The notes: generated by a model not told the origin, from the sequence alone. Counted from the first letter of the stretch, positions 6,537 through 14,513 are shown. The stretch is DNA of 22,529 nt from Dehalococcoidales bacterium (GCA_028712845.1 JAQTPO010000015.1:1-22529); one strand, 5' to 3'. Numbers and translations: made by a program.

Positions 6537-7313
6537 ATGGAGTACAAAGATATTATTTACACCAAAGAAGGGCATATCGCGACAATCACGCTGAACCGCC
6601 CGGAACGGATGAATGCTTTCACGATGGCAATGATCGATAGTATTCAGCAGGCGCTTCTGGACGCTAAAGAGGACAAAGAAATATGGGTGATTGTGGTGAC
6701 AGGCGCCGGACGCGGGTTCAGCGCCGGTATGGACTTAAAAGAGCCCCCGAACTTCCGCGGACGGTCCTCGGACCAGACTGTCCATGTGCCGGAGCTACCC
6801 GGTGTCTTTGCGAGCATCGATAAACCGATTATCGCCTCCATCAATGGAGCCGCCATCGGCTGGGGCTTGGAACTGGCTCTTCTGTGCGATATCAGAATCG
6901 CGGTGGAGAGCGCGCCGCTCGGCGACCGGCACCTGAACTTCTCCATTATCGCCGACCATGCCGGATTGTATCACCTGCCGCGTACCGTCGGCTGGGCGAA
7001 AGCCTGTGAACTGGCTTTCACGGCGGCAATAATCGACGGCAAAGAGGCGGAGCGCATCGGACTGGTCAACAGAGCAGTCGCTCCTGAGAATCTGGCAACA
7101 GTTACCCAGGAAATGGCAAACACCATTGCCGACAAGCCACCGCTCGCCATACAACTGAGCAAACGCATCATGAGAGACGGGATGAATTCCGACCTCAAGT
7201 CTGTGAACGACCACGCCTACAGTCTTTTCCGGCTGCTGCTGGGCAGTGAGGATTATGCCGAAGCAATGAAGGCTTTGATGGAAAAACGGGAGCCGCATTT
7301 TAAAGGGCAGTAG
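6537..7313 (+). CDS. Crotonase-family enoyl-CoA hydratase/isomerase, one catalytic Glu replaced
   Basis: 258 residues from ATG 6537, which has GGGAGGAG just upstream; the longer ORF from 6459 only extends into repeat DNA. Crotonase features: ITLNRPERMNAF at 17-28, the oxyanion-hole segment [11 protein letters not shown] at 58-68, and INGAAIGWGLELALLCDIRI at 102-121. The first catalytic Glu of enoyl-CoA hydratase is present (E112). The position of the second Glu, normally in PEI.LG.IP, reads GDRHLNFSII, with His132 at the Glu site, and the usual GGTQRLPR is AGLYHLPR. Standard hydration of 2-enoyl-CoA is therefore doubtful; isomerase, hydrolase or ring-cleaving variants are possible. It is followed by a weak terminator and then another crotonase gene. 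Confidence 0.88.
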   Translation: MEYKDIIYTKEGHIATITLNRPERMNAFTMAMIDSIQQALLDAKEDKEIWVIVVTGAGRGFSAGMDLKEPPNFRGRSSDQTVHVPELPGVFASIDKPIIASINGAAIGWGLELALLCDIRIAVESAPLGDRHLNFSIIADHAGLYHLPRTVGWAKACELAFTAAIIDGKEAERIGLVNRAVAPENLATVTQEMANTIADKPPLAIQLSKRIMRDGMNSDLKSVNDHAYSLFRLLLGSEDYAEAMKALMEKREPHFKGQ

Positions 7314-7332
7314 TCATGACTTATCCCATTCA

Positions 7333-7365
7333 GGTTGAGCATTATTTGCTCCCCCTTTTTATTTT
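7333..7365 (+). terminator. Terminator-like hairpin after the first crotonase gene
   Basis: GAGCA and TGCTC pair around TTATT, then CCCC and a T-run at 7356-7360. The sequence GAGCATTATTTGCTCCCC is identical to part of the strong terminator at 19010-19040, but the left arm here reads GGTT in place of GGGG, weakening the stem. Confidence 0.55.
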
Positions 7366-7391
7366 CCCTTACGAGATCCCCTCACCTTAAT

Positions 7392-7412
7392 CCTCTCCCA
7401 CAAGGGGAGAGG
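7392..7412. repeat. CCTCTCCC palindromic repeat
   Basis: CCTCTCCC pairs with GGGAGAGG across ACAAG, preceded by CTCACCTTAAT. I recognise this from general knowledge as a dispersed palindrome common in many bacterial genomes. The 400-bp gap 7314-7714 holds only repeats and a probable promoter. Confidence 0.7.
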
Positions 7413-7595
7413 AAGTTTTATTAGAGGGGCAACAGTGGCACCTATAGTACCACTGAACGCCTCCTCTAACTCAAATCCCCGCTTAAAACGGGGTATGATG
7501 GACTCGCAGCGACAGCGGGGAGAATAGGTGACAGGAGTGTTAAGAACAGACGGGGATGTCTGTTCCACTAGAATGACAGTGGGGGTAGGGACTGG

Positions 7596-7645
7596 ATTCC
7601 TGCCTGCGCAGGAATGACAATTGAGCAGTATGTCGCTGCGGCGTC
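7596..7645. repeat. ATTCC palindrome plus a degenerate mini-hairpin
   Basis: 7596-7615 is the same 20-bp palindrome as at 6162-6181. At 7632-7645, GTCGCTGCGGCGTC is the 14-nt mini-hairpin with one mismatched pair (T against T), again with a TGCG loop. It is a single copy here, without the 19-nt partner. Confidence 0.7.
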
Positions 7646-7648
7646 AAT

Positions 7649-7678
7649 TTGACGGTGATGACTAATTCCAATTATCAT
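7649..7678 (+). promoter_or_regulatory. Possible sigma-70 promoter for the second crotonase gene
   Basis: TTGACG (7649-7654), 18-nt spacer, TATCAT (7673-7678), 36 bp before ATG 7715. The -35 begins just after the degenerate mini-hairpin. Motif match only. Confidence 0.4.
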
Positions 7679-7714
7679 TATTAGCAAGAACGACTTATAA
7701 AAGGATGTAAAAAC

Positions 7715-8506
7715 ATGTCGAATGAAGATGCTGTCAAACTGGAAATCGATGGTACTATTGCGCTTATCACCCTGAACCGTCCCGAAGCGATGAATGCTTT
7801 TAACCAGGATGTTTACCGCGGGCTGATGAAAACCGCCCAGACCCTTATGGAAACCCCCGATGTCAGGGTTGCCATCATGACGGGCGCCGGAGAACGGGCT
7901 TTCAGCGCCGGTATGGACCTGAAGATGATTGCCGGCGGTGGCAGAGGCGGCACGGCGGCTTTTGGTACCTATCGCGATGGATTCGACCGTCTTTACGGAC
8001 TAAAGTCAATCTTTTCGATGTATGAGAATTTAGCCATCCCGGTCATTGCGGCAATCAACGGCTACTGTATGGGCGCCGCTATGGAACTGAGCCTGTGCTG
8101 CGATATCCGCCTTGCCTGTGAGGCGGCGGTTTTCTCCCTGCCGGAAATCACCTTCGGCGTTATTCCTGATTTGGGGAGCACCCAGAGACTGCCCCGCATC
8201 GTCGGACAGGGAATGGCAAAAGAGCTGGTGATGACGGGCCGCAGAATCAATGCCGCCGAGGCGCTCCGCATCGGTCTGGTAAACCACGTTTATACAAAAG
8301 ACCAGTTGATGACAGAAGCCCGGAAATTAGCTGCAGAGCTTGCCAAATTCTCACCCCGCCTGGTGGAAGGCGCAAAGCGCTGCGTCAATATGGCGATGTC
8401 CACACCGCTGGATGCAGGTCTGCGGATTGAAGCCGATATCTGCCTGGGAGCCGGAAGTGGTAAGTCATTCAGTGAGGAAGCGCAGAAGTTCGTTAAAAAA
8501 GATTAA
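7715..8506 (+). CDS. Enoyl-CoA hydratase (crotonase) with both catalytic Glu
   Basis: 263 residues from ATG 7715 with AAAGGATG upstream. All crotonase landmarks are canonical: [12 protein letters not shown] at 18-29, oxyanion-hole [12 protein letters not shown] at 59-70, [20 protein letters not shown] at 114-133 with the first catalytic Glu at 124, and [20 protein letters not shown] at 141-160 with the second at 144. It therefore likely hydrates 2-enoyl-CoA thioesters in fatty-acid or aromatic-acid beta-oxidation. It is the most orthodox of the three crotonases here. Its stop is only 9 bp from the stop of the convergent transporter gene. Substrate chain length cannot be read from the sequence. 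Confidence 0.93.
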   Translation: MSNEDAVKLEIDGTIALITLNRPEAMNAFNQDVYRGLMKTAQTLMETPDVRVAIMTGAGERAFSAGMDLKMIAGGGRGGTAAFGTYRDGFDRLYGLKSIFSMYENLAIPVIAAINGYCMGAAMELSLCCDIRLACEAAVFSLPEITFGVIPDLGSTQRLPRIVGQGMAKELVMTGRRINAAEALRIGLVNHVYTKDQLMTEARKLAAELAKFSPRLVEGAKRCVNMAMSTPLDAGLRIEADICLGAGSGKSFSEEAQKFVKKD

Positions 8507-8515
8507 GACGGGAAT

Positions 8516-9421
8516 TTAATTAAACAGGGTAATCAGAACGACGCCGCAAGTTATTAAAGTGATAGCGATGAGCTTCACCAGGACGGTGCGTTTTTCCAGG
8601 CGCTCATTGAGGACCGCCGGATAAAACCGGCTTAGTATCACAGCGAATAAAAAGACAATCGCCGGACGTATGTTCATGATAGTAGAAGCGAGGGATACGG
8701 GTCCGTTATCCAACGCAACGAACGAGAGAACCATGCCTGTGGTGACGATACACTGATTGCCGACAGTCAGCGCCAGTGTCTGTGTCCGCTTTTTGAGAGT
8801 TCTCAATTCCCCGATAGTTGTCCTACGCAAGGAATAAAGAAAAAAGATGGCGCCGACACAGATAGCATTAAAGCTGTACACATTCCAGAATGAGAGTGTT
8901 CCGAGCGTGTATTTAAATCCGATGTTGGAGGCGGCATAACTCAGGCTCGCCAGCACGAGTAAGAAAAATGATTTCTGCAGTTTTACCTTACGCCCGCTAC
9001 CATCCAGATGCACAGAAATCAGCATAGCGCCGGTGACAGCCAACAAAATGCCCAGCCATTCCCGATAGCCTACCATCTCCCCGAGAAGCGGCACTGATAG
9101 CAGCGCAACAAAAATAGGTGCACTGCTGACGACAGGGATAACACGGGACACTTCACCGTAACGCATGATAGTCAGAACGAGAAGTCCGCCAAGACCGTTA
9201 AGGAGTCCGGCGACAATAGCCACCAGCACAGGAATGACGCCGGAATTATCAGGGAGACGAAAAACAGCCAGCAAAGTAAAGGAGATTATAAGGTGAGTTA
9301 ATCCCACCGGCAGGAGATAAGCGCGCAGAGACGGCATTCTCCTGGTAAGCATGTGAGAATCCACAATGCTGATAAATGACATGATGACGGCATTAGCAAG
9401 GGCGGCAGTAATCCAGACCAA
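8516..9421 (-). CDS. EamA/DMT-family transporter
   Basis: 301 residues with about ten hydrophobic helices arranged as two EamA repeats. The first repeat includes the internal helix GLLNGLGGLLVLTIMRYGEV, and each half has the loop of type SRVIPVVSSAPIFVALLSVP before its last helix. It belongs to the drug/metabolite transporter superfamily of inner-membrane exporters; the substrate cannot be predicted. The start is TTG at 9421, with AAGGGGA about 12 nt upstream. It lies 44 bp downstream of speE on the same strand and could be co-transcribed with speDE, which would make polyamine or related export an attractive but unproven idea. Confidence 0.87.
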   Translation of the reverse strand: MVWITAALANAVIMSFISIVDSHMLTRRMPSLRAYLLPVGLTHLIISFTLLAVFRLPDNSGVIPVLVAIVAGLLNGLGGLLVLTIMRYGEVSRVIPVVSSAPIFVALLSVPLLGEMVGYREWLGILLAVTGAMLISVHLDGSGRKVKLQKSFFLLVLASLSYAASNIGFKYTLGTLSFWNVYSFNAICVGAIFFLYSLRRTTIGELRTLKKRTQTLALTVGNQCIVTTGMVLSFVALDNGPVSLASTIMNIRPAIVFLFAVILSRFYPAVLNERLEKRTVLVKLIAITLITCGVVLITLFN

Positions 9422-9465
9422 AGTTAGTGCAGTCCCCTTTTTAAAAAGTACACAACCAGCCGGGT

Positions 9466-10386
9466 TTATTCATGATACAGGTACAGAGGATTATCATCGG
9501 TGATGAGTCTGCCGCCGCGGGCAATAGCTTTTCTCATATGTTTGGGCAGGGTGAACATCGATTGGTGCGTCAGCCCGTCGTAGAACTTCAGGTTTTTTAA
9601 TGAGCGCGCTTTGATTTTCCTGTCCACCTCAGCCGGTGTAAGCGCGGCGGTATCCAGTGTCATCGATGCGATACAGAATCCCCACGGGCCGCCGAAAGAA
9701 GGGATATCCGCCTGATAGACATTGACAATGGGGAAAATGCTTTTCAGCGTGTGGTTGACCGCTTTCAGGTTCAGCAGTTCGGTAAATGAAGCACAACCCG
9801 CCTGCACCGAGATGATGCCGTCTTTGGTCAGTTTATTCCGGACAATCTGATAGAACTCTTTGGTGTAAAGAAGATACGCAGGGCCCTCTTCCACCGGCTC
9901 CGTAAGGTCGATAATAATAACATCGAACTTGTCTTTGCTGTCCGCCAGCCATTTCCGGGCATCGGTGTGGTAAATTTCAGCGCGCTTGTCATCAAAAGCG
10001 CCGGCGTTGTATTCAGGTAAATATTTTTTGCAGACTTTGATGACATCTTCATCGATGTCCACCATCACGGCTTTCTTGACCGTCGGGTGCGCCAGGACTT
10101 CGCGTAAGGTAGCGCCTTCGCCGCCGCCGACGATGAAAACTTTTTCAGGGCGCGGGTGGGTGAGCATCGGGGGATGCACCAGCACTTCATGATAGACAAA
10201 CTCGTCCACCTCACTGGACTGTACCTTGCCATCCAGCACCAGGAGCTTCCCGAAGCTGGGGCTTTTGAGAATTTCGATCGACTGAAATTTCGTCCGGCCG
10301 GTATATAAGGCACTTTCGATAGCGTGCAGCTGTAAGAGATGCGGATTTATTTTATCGAAAAACCATTTTGTTGACTCAATATCCAT
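9466..10386 (-). CDS. speE: Polyamine aminopropyltransferase (spermidine synthase type)
   Basis: Transfers the aminopropyl group of decarboxylated AdoMet to putrescine or a related amine. 306 residues. Seen: the N-terminal QSIEILKSPSFGKLLVLDG strand region at 35-53, DEFVYHE at 61-67, the nucleotide-binding VGGGEGATLRE at 86-96, acidic VDIDEDVI at 109-116, and IIIDLTEPVEEGPAYLLYTKE at 157-177. The canonical D-x-T-D-P active-site motif is DLTEP here, with Glu at the second acid. Such variants occur among agmatine-, spermidine- and thermospermine-type enzymes, so the acceptor amine is uncertain. The AGGAAAG ribosome binding site overlaps the stop of speD, 8 bp upstream. The operon order speD-speE supports the assignment. 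Confidence 0.93.
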   Translation of the reverse strand: MDIESTKWFFDKINPHLLQLHAIESALYTGRTKFQSIEILKSPSFGKLLVLDGKVQSSEVDEFVYHEVLVHPPMLTHPRPEKVFIVGGGEGATLREVLAHPTVKKAVMVDIDEDVIKVCKKYLPEYNAGAFDDKRAEIYHTDARKWLADSKDKFDVIIIDLTEPVEEGPAYLLYTKEFYQIVRNKLTKDGIISVQAGCASFTELLNLKAVNHTLKSIFPIVNVYQADIPSFGGPWGFCIASMTLDTAALTPAEVDRKIKARSLKNLKFYDGLTHQSMFTLPKHMRKAIARGGRLITDDNPLYLYHE

Positions 10387-10394
10387 GAACTTTC

Positions 10395-10766
10395 CTATTT
10401 TTTTATTTTCTTTCCGGCATCAATCATGCCGCGATGCATCAGGATAACGGAATGGCTGACGGGGTTCATCCTTTCAATGATAACCTCAGCGGCTTTTTCC
10501 GGTTTGACGGTGGTGCCACAGGTGAAGATATCGGCGCCGGCATAGCCGTGCTCAGGCCAGGTATGAATGGAGAGGTGAGACTCAGCGATGATAATGACAC
10601 CGCTGACACCCTGAGGGCTGAACTGATGGAACGATTCACCGAGGACAGTGGCGCCGGATGCTTTAGCGGCGGCGAGCATGATGTCTTTGATAACATCGAT
10701 ATCATTCAGAAGCGTGCGATCACAATCGTTAAGCTCCAGAAGTAAATGCTTCCCCAGTGCTTTCAA
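10395..10766 (-). CDS. speD: S-adenosylmethionine decarboxylase proenzyme (class 1B)
   Basis: A self-cleaving pyruvoyl enzyme that makes the aminopropyl donor for SpeE. 123 residues, as expected for the Thermotoga/Bacillus type. The cleavage site is E62-S63 in IIAESHLSIHTWPEHGYAG; Ser63 becomes the pyruvoyl group. His68 and Cys83 (in DIFTCG) are the processing and proton-donor residues, at the same numbers as in the Thermotoga maritima enzyme. The start is TTG at 10766, preceded by GGGGGCAGGTGA. It is the first gene of the speD-speE operon, with a good promoter candidate about 70 bp upstream. Confidence 0.95.
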   Translation of the reverse strand: MKALGKHLLLELNDCDRTLLNDIDVIKDIMLAAAKASGATVLGESFHQFSPQGVSGVIIIAESHLSIHTWPEHGYAGADIFTCGTTVKPEKAAEVIIERMNPVSHSVILMHRGMIDAGKKIKK

Positions 10767-10832
10767 TCACCTGCCCCCAGACAGATTCATTCCCGGTCTT
10801 GACTCCTTGAGCAAAATCAAGACACAGACTTA

Positions 10833-10861
10833 ATTCTAAATAAAAAGCAGGATTTTAGCAA
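10833..10861 (-). promoter_or_regulatory. Sigma-70-like promoter for speDE
   Basis: On the minus strand TTGCTA (10861-10856), a 17-nt spacer and TAGAAT (10838-10833), giving a leader of about 65 nt before the speD start. Both boxes are close to consensus with optimal spacing. Confidence 0.5.
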
Positions 10862-10988
10862 CAATAATGACAAAGCTTTTTTGAATACCGACAATCTATA
10901 GGGCGATAAAGAACTGGCGAATCACCCCCCCGTATCGAGTATAGATTCACCATGAACGGGGCAAGCGCACGGAAGGACAGTATCGAGC

Positions 10989-11052
10989 AGGCTGTGAGAT
11001 TCTTCACGGAGTTTACCCTGAGTCATCCAGAACGAAGGGGTCAGAACGACAA
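10989..11052. repeat. Dispersed repeat (copy B of the acr3-leader repeat)
   Basis: Matches 2861-2923 with about five differences: AGGCTG, GAGATTCTTC, CGGAGTTTA, CCTGAGTCATCCAGAACGAAGG. The surrounding gap 10862-11240 has no credible gene; the small minus-strand ORF over 11041-11232 is made of repeats. Confidence 0.8.
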
Positions 11053-11134
11053 GAGAGAGGGTGTCATTCTGAAGGAGTCACAAAGGGACGACTGAATGAA
11101 TCTCAGGGTGGGGAAGAGACGCCTCTCCCATCTG

Positions 11135-11210
11135 GGATTGCCACGCCCCAACAAGTTAGGGCTCGCAACGACAATAGGAGATGGGTCTGGATTCCTGCCT
11201 ACGCAGGAAT
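11135..11210. repeat. GATTGCCACGCC-type repeat and ATTCC palindrome
   Basis: 11135-11175 matches 6276-6320 at both ends (GATTGCCACGCC and GGCTCGCAA.GACA). 11191-11210 is ATTCCTGCCTACGCAGGAAT, the 8-bp-stem palindrome with loop CTAC. Confidence 0.75.
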
Positions 11211-11240
11211 GACCAGGGGGTCGCAACGACAATCAGGCTA

Positions 11241-12116
11241 TTATATTAGCTGATATTCTGCTTTTTCCAGTATCTTCCTGACCGCGACGCACGCCGGGGA
11301 ATCAGGCGGAAGCTCCCAGAGCGATTTACCCTTCAGATTGTACTCTTTGACGGCAGGGTCATAGTCAACCCTGCCCAGAAACACCTCTCCGGAAGCAATG
11401 AAAAGCCGTTCTGCCTCGTCATTGAACTCGTGGTTGCCGACCAGATAAAGATGCTCATACTTGATGCCGACTTCCCGGGTGATGCGTTTGACGCGCTCCA
11501 CATGTTTCAATGATTTCGCCGAGGGGTCAACAACCACAAATAAGTCGTTGACCCTACTTATAACTTTACGGTTCAGGTGTTCCAGTCCAGCAGGTGAATC
11601 GATAACGATGCTGGCATAGTTACTGCCGATATAGGGAACGATAAACTCGAAAAGGAAATTTGCCGCGCGGTAATCGCCCTCCGTCCATTTCGGTCCCAAT
11701 GAGATGAGGTCGAACCGAGCAGAGCGGTACTGCGTGTACCACTGAAGCATCAACGGCAACTTTACCGTCAGGTCCCCGCCTGCCAGTTCCAACAGGGCAT
11801 CTTCATCAACAATATCCGCCGTCAGGTCGGAGAGTGTTTTGACCGGCACTTCGCGGCCGATTTCGGTCTTGATGCGAATCGAGTCCAAATCGATGCCCAA
11901 CATGCTCGCCAGAGACTGGTCGGGGTCAATATCCAGGAGGAGTCTTGGTGATTTCAAATACCGGCTTGCAAGCGCGGTAAAAGTGGACTTGCCGGTGCCG
12001 CCCCGACCGGTGACCATAATAACTTTGCCGGTCTGCTTACCCCCTGTGGTAATGCGGGAAATCCTGGCAATTTCTTCCAGCGTCCGCGCTCCGTAATCAT
12101 TATTATCTGTTGTCAT
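11241..12116 (-). CDS. CooC/MinD-like P-loop ATPase
   Basis: 291 residues. The P-loop GRGGTGKST at 37-45 is a deviant Walker A, with Arg where the signature Lys of KGGxGK normally stands. It is followed by LLLDIDPDQSLASMLG (58-73), the partner of the ADxDPN motif. The later IVIDSPAGLEHLNRKV resembles the CooC segment D.EAGIEHLGR, and FVVVDPSAKSLKHVERVK is also CooC-like. CooC proteins drive nickel loading of carbon monoxide dehydrogenase. The CxC metal-binding motif of true CooC is absent; the corresponding region reads GPKWTEGDYRAAN. It is therefore probably a maturation ATPase for another metalloenzyme. It lies downstream of mobB across a 178-bp repeat-bearing gap on the same strand. Confidence 0.82.
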   Translation of the reverse strand: MTTDNNDYGARTLEEIARISRITTGGKQTGKVIMVTGRGGTGKSTFTALASRYLKSPRLLLDIDPDQSLASMLGIDLDSIRIKTEIGREVPVKTLSDLTADIVDEDALLELAGGDLTVKLPLMLQWYTQYRSARFDLISLGPKWTEGDYRAANFLFEFIVPYIGSNYASIVIDSPAGLEHLNRKVISRVNDLFVVVDPSAKSLKHVERVKRITREVGIKYEHLYLVGNHEFNDEAERLFIASGEVFLGRVDYDPAVKEYNLKGKSLWELPPDSPACVAVRKILEKAEYQLI

Positions 12117-12184
12117 TAAACGACCTGACTAGATTATTTATCGAACCTCGTCATTACCAAAAGGCAGTCCCAAAATAAGCCCCT

Positions 12185-12262
12185 GTCATTCTGAGTCCCG
12201 ATGACAGAATCGGGGCGAAGAATCTAGTCCCCATACTTCATTTACCAGATACATTCGCTTCG
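12185..12262. repeat. CATTCTGAG/CGAAGAATCT dispersed repeat
   Basis: Contains the hairpin CCCGAT (12197-12202) / ATCGGG (12209-12214), then CGAAGAATCTAGTCCCC. The latter is the reverse complement of the module at 2683-2697. It fills the gap between the CooC-like gene and mobB. Confidence 0.65.
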
Positions 12263-12294
12263 CTCAGTATGACAGTCTGTGTTCTGAAGCAAAT

Positions 12295-12939
12295 TCATTC
12301 TTCTTTCTTGAGGAAGATTTTCATGGTTTTGATTTTATCCACGCCTTTCAGACTGTGCGCCATACCCAGCAGAACATTGGTGACAAAATCCCGGGGGAAA
12401 ACACTCAAAACAATCGGCTCATCATTGACCAGCAAGGATAATCTCTCTTTCTGCGGTTTAATAAAACCTTCTTCGATGAGGTCGGCAATGCCCTTGGCAT
12501 CTTCCAGAGAAAACTGTCTGACTTTCGTATCCAGTGGTTCATCGGTGGCAACGGCAAATAACTTCTTGACGTCTTTGAGCGCAGGACCATTCTCACGGCG
12601 GTGAACCTCAATCTTCGGTGCATCGCTTTCTTTAAAGCCTTCGGCGATGATAATGTCATAGTCTTCACCGAGTACCCGGGCAATTTGCTCCAGAGAAAGC
12701 TCCTCTTTCAGGGGTTTGAACATAATCAACTGGTCCGGAGCACTTACCAGAGACACCTCACTACCGGCATTAAGGTGCCTATCGCTATCCTTCCTCGATT
12801 CGGGATAGGCGATATTGCCGTGGGTGTGTTTGATAGTGGCTACCCGGTAACCTCTCGATTTCAACTCGGTAATCAATTTTTCCAGCAGGGTGGTTTTCCC
12901 CGAGTTCGATTTTCCGACGATAGAAACAATTGGCGGCAT
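12295..12939 (-). CDS. mobB: MobB-type molybdopterin-guanine dinucleotide P-loop protein
   Basis: 214 residues. It opens MPPIVSIVGKSNSGKTTLLE, with the P-loop GKSNSGKTT at 9-17, then IKHTHGNI, the family hallmark after the first helix, RHLNAGSEVSLVSAPDQ, and IIIAEGFKESDAPKIEVHR. These are all MobB features, supporting GTP-dependent completion of the molybdenum cofactor. A C-terminal extension of about 60 residues, with a LLVNDEPIVL strand and VTNVLLGMAHSLKGV, is common in anaerobe MobB proteins. The ribosome binding site GAGGGGGTGA precedes ATG 12939. It follows the IscU-like gene by 14 bp, so the two are one transcript. Confidence 0.92.
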   Translation of the reverse strand: MPPIVSIVGKSNSGKTTLLEKLITELKSRGYRVATIKHTHGNIAYPESRKDSDRHLNAGSEVSLVSAPDQLIMFKPLKEELSLEQIARVLGEDYDIIIAEGFKESDAPKIEVHRRENGPALKDVKKLFAVATDEPLDTKVRQFSLEDAKGIADLIEEGFIKPQKERLSLLVNDEPIVLSVFPRDFVTNVLLGMAHSLKGVDKIKTMKIFLKKEE

Positions 12940-12953
12940 GCTTCACCCCCTCA

Positions 12954-13394
12954 TTATGTTGCTTTACCCGGCACTTTTTGCCGGGTGAGATAATTCCGGA
13001 CTGATTTCTTCAGTGTTTTGACTGCCAGCACGGCGCAATGGACATTCCCCTCAGGGAGTTCCTTAAAAGCATCGATGATATCCTGCTTTTCGATTTTCAA
13101 GGCATCGGTGACAGTTTTACCACAAGCAAGTTCACCGACCATACTGCCGCAGGCAATCGTAGCGCCGCAACCATCCGACCAGAAGCGGATATCCGCAATG
13201 CGGTCATCTTTAATCCGCAACCAGATTTCCATATTCTCGCCGCAATCGCTGTGCATCGCGGCAAAGCCATCGGCATCATCCAGACTGCCGACATTCCGCG
13301 GGTTCATCGCATGGTCAACGACCGCCGGCGCGAAGACCTGCGGCATATCGCCCATCACCAGTTTCTGGAGAGCTTCATAATCAGAATCAGCCAC
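12954..13394 (-). CDS. IscU/NifU-N-like iron-sulfur scaffold protein
   Basis: 146 residues. After an N-terminal helix comes VVDHAMNPRNVGSLDDADG (25-43), the classic IscU/NifU opening. Cluster ligands are C51 in SDCGENMEI, C76 and C82 in SDGCGATIACGSM, and C120 in NVHCAVLA, with an extra Cys at 91. In standard IscU the first motif is CGD; here it is CGE, so the conserved Asp that tunes cluster release is Glu. The start is GTG at 13394, with AGGTTAG provided by the end of the upstream mrp gene, 5 bp away. It likely assembles or carries clusters for a neighbour such as the Mrp-type ATPase. No cysteine desulfurase gene is in the window. Confidence 0.88.
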   Translation of the reverse strand: MADSDYEALQKLVMGDMPQVFAPAVVDHAMNPRNVGSLDDADGFAAMHSDCGENMEIWLRIKDDRIADIRFWSDGCGATIACGSMVGELACGKTVTDALKIEKQDIIDAFKELPEGNVHCAVLAVKTLKKSVRNYLTRQKVPGKAT

Positions 13395-13399
13395 GATTA

Positions 13400-14401
13400 C
13401 TAACCTGCCCTAGTTTCTAACGCTGTAAGTAATGCCTTGCCCAGGCTGGCAACGGACTCAGCGGAATAATGTTCGATATCGCCCTTATCAGAGAGGCGGG
13501 CAAATTCAGGGTCGATGGATAATTTACCCAGCAGCGGCGCCTGGGCAGCTTTTGCCAGTGCCTCACCCTTACTTTCCCCGAACAGTTCAAACTTTTTCTT
13601 GAGTTCGGGAACGTAGAAGTAACTCATATTTTCTACAATTCCCAGAATGGGCTTGTTCATTTTCTGTGCCATATTGATGGCTTTTTTGACAATCATTTCC
13701 ACCAGTCCCTGCGGGGTAGAAACGATAATAATGCCGGTAACGGGGAGCGATTGCATCACCGTCAGAGGCGCATCCGCCGTACCCGGGGGCAGGTCAATCA
13801 GCAGGTAATCCAGTTTTCCCCAGACGACATCTTCCCAGAACTGGCTGATAGCTTTGGATAATAGCGGCGCCCGCCAGATGACCGCACTGTCTTCCTGCGG
13901 CAGGAGGAGATTCATCGACATGACCTCAATCCCCGATTCCGATACCACGGGCATAAGCCCGGTCTCGCTGCCCATGGGACGGGCATTGATGCCGAACATC
14001 CGTGGGATGCTGGAACCGGTAATATCAGCGTCAAGAATGCCGACTTCCTTGCCGAGACGTTTCAGAGCGATGGCAAGCATAGCAGTCACGGCGGATTTTC
14101 CCACACCGCCCTTACCACTCATCACCGCGATGACGTTCTTGACCTCATTCAACTCGGCAGGTTTGGCTTCAACGAATTCAATTATTACATCTTTGATTTT
14201 GGATTTTTGCATCGCGGCTTTAATGCCGGCAGAAATAAACTCCTGGACTTCCGGACTCAGAGCAGTCGAAGCCAAGGTAACGGTAACCTTATTTTCAATG
14301 ATGGTGATTTTCCGCACCAGGTTAAGGTCGATAATGCTCCGTTCGACTTCCGGCACAAAGACTTCTCGCAGGCTGGTTTTAATTTGTTCTTCTGTTATCA
14401 T
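13400..14401 (-). CDS. Mrp/NBP35-family P-loop ATPase lacking the CxxC motif
   Basis: 333 residues. Residues 1-90 form a DUF59/MIP18-like domain (EEQIKTSLREVFVPEVERSI). The ATPase domain starts VIAVMSGKGGVGKSAVTAML near 91, with the signature KGGVGKS, then GILDADITGSSIPRMFG, LIDLPPGTADAPLTVMQSLP and GIVENMSYFY. Family members carry and transfer iron-sulfur clusters through a CPxC motif directly after ENMSYF; here the sequence is VPELKKKFELFGES and both Cys are gone. The ATPase core is intact, so it may act in cluster biogenesis without holding a cluster itself, or in another metal pathway. The ribosome binding site AAGGAAG precedes ATG 14401. The IscU-like gene follows after 5 bp. Confidence 0.92.
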   Translation of the reverse strand: MITEEQIKTSLREVFVPEVERSIIDLNLVRKITIIENKVTVTLASTALSPEVQEFISAGIKAAMQKSKIKDVIIEFVEAKPAELNEVKNVIAVMSGKGGVGKSAVTAMLAIALKRLGKEVGILDADITGSSIPRMFGINARPMGSETGLMPVVSESGIEVMSMNLLLPQEDSAVIWRAPLLSKAISQFWEDVVWGKLDYLLIDLPPGTADAPLTVMQSLPVTGIIIVSTPQGLVEMIVKKAINMAQKMNKPILGIVENMSYFYVPELKKKFELFGESKGEALAKAAQAPLLGKLSIDPEFARLSDKGDIEHYSAESVASLGKALLTALETRAG

Positions 14402-14427
14402 AAGCTTCCTTTCCTTTCTTTAATCTC

Positions 14428-14433
14428 ATTATA
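14428..14433 (-). promoter_or_regulatory. Possible -10 box for the mrp-iscU-mobB operon
   Basis: An exact TATAAT on the minus strand, 26 nt before the mrp start, in the 112-bp gap after the yggS-type gene. The -35 region (TGGCAG at 18-nt spacing) is poor, so mrp may also be read from the upstream gene. Confidence 0.3.
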
Positions 14434-14513
14434 GAGCCAAAGGCGATTTCTCTGCCAGTTTGAGAAGGGGATAATGCCGATATGGGACTTACAACAAGAG
14501 TGCGAAAAATTCT

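Noticed and set aside
11041..11232. 63-residue minus-strand ORF
   Set aside because: Also a translation of repeat DNA, with the same HSCVGRNP signature.
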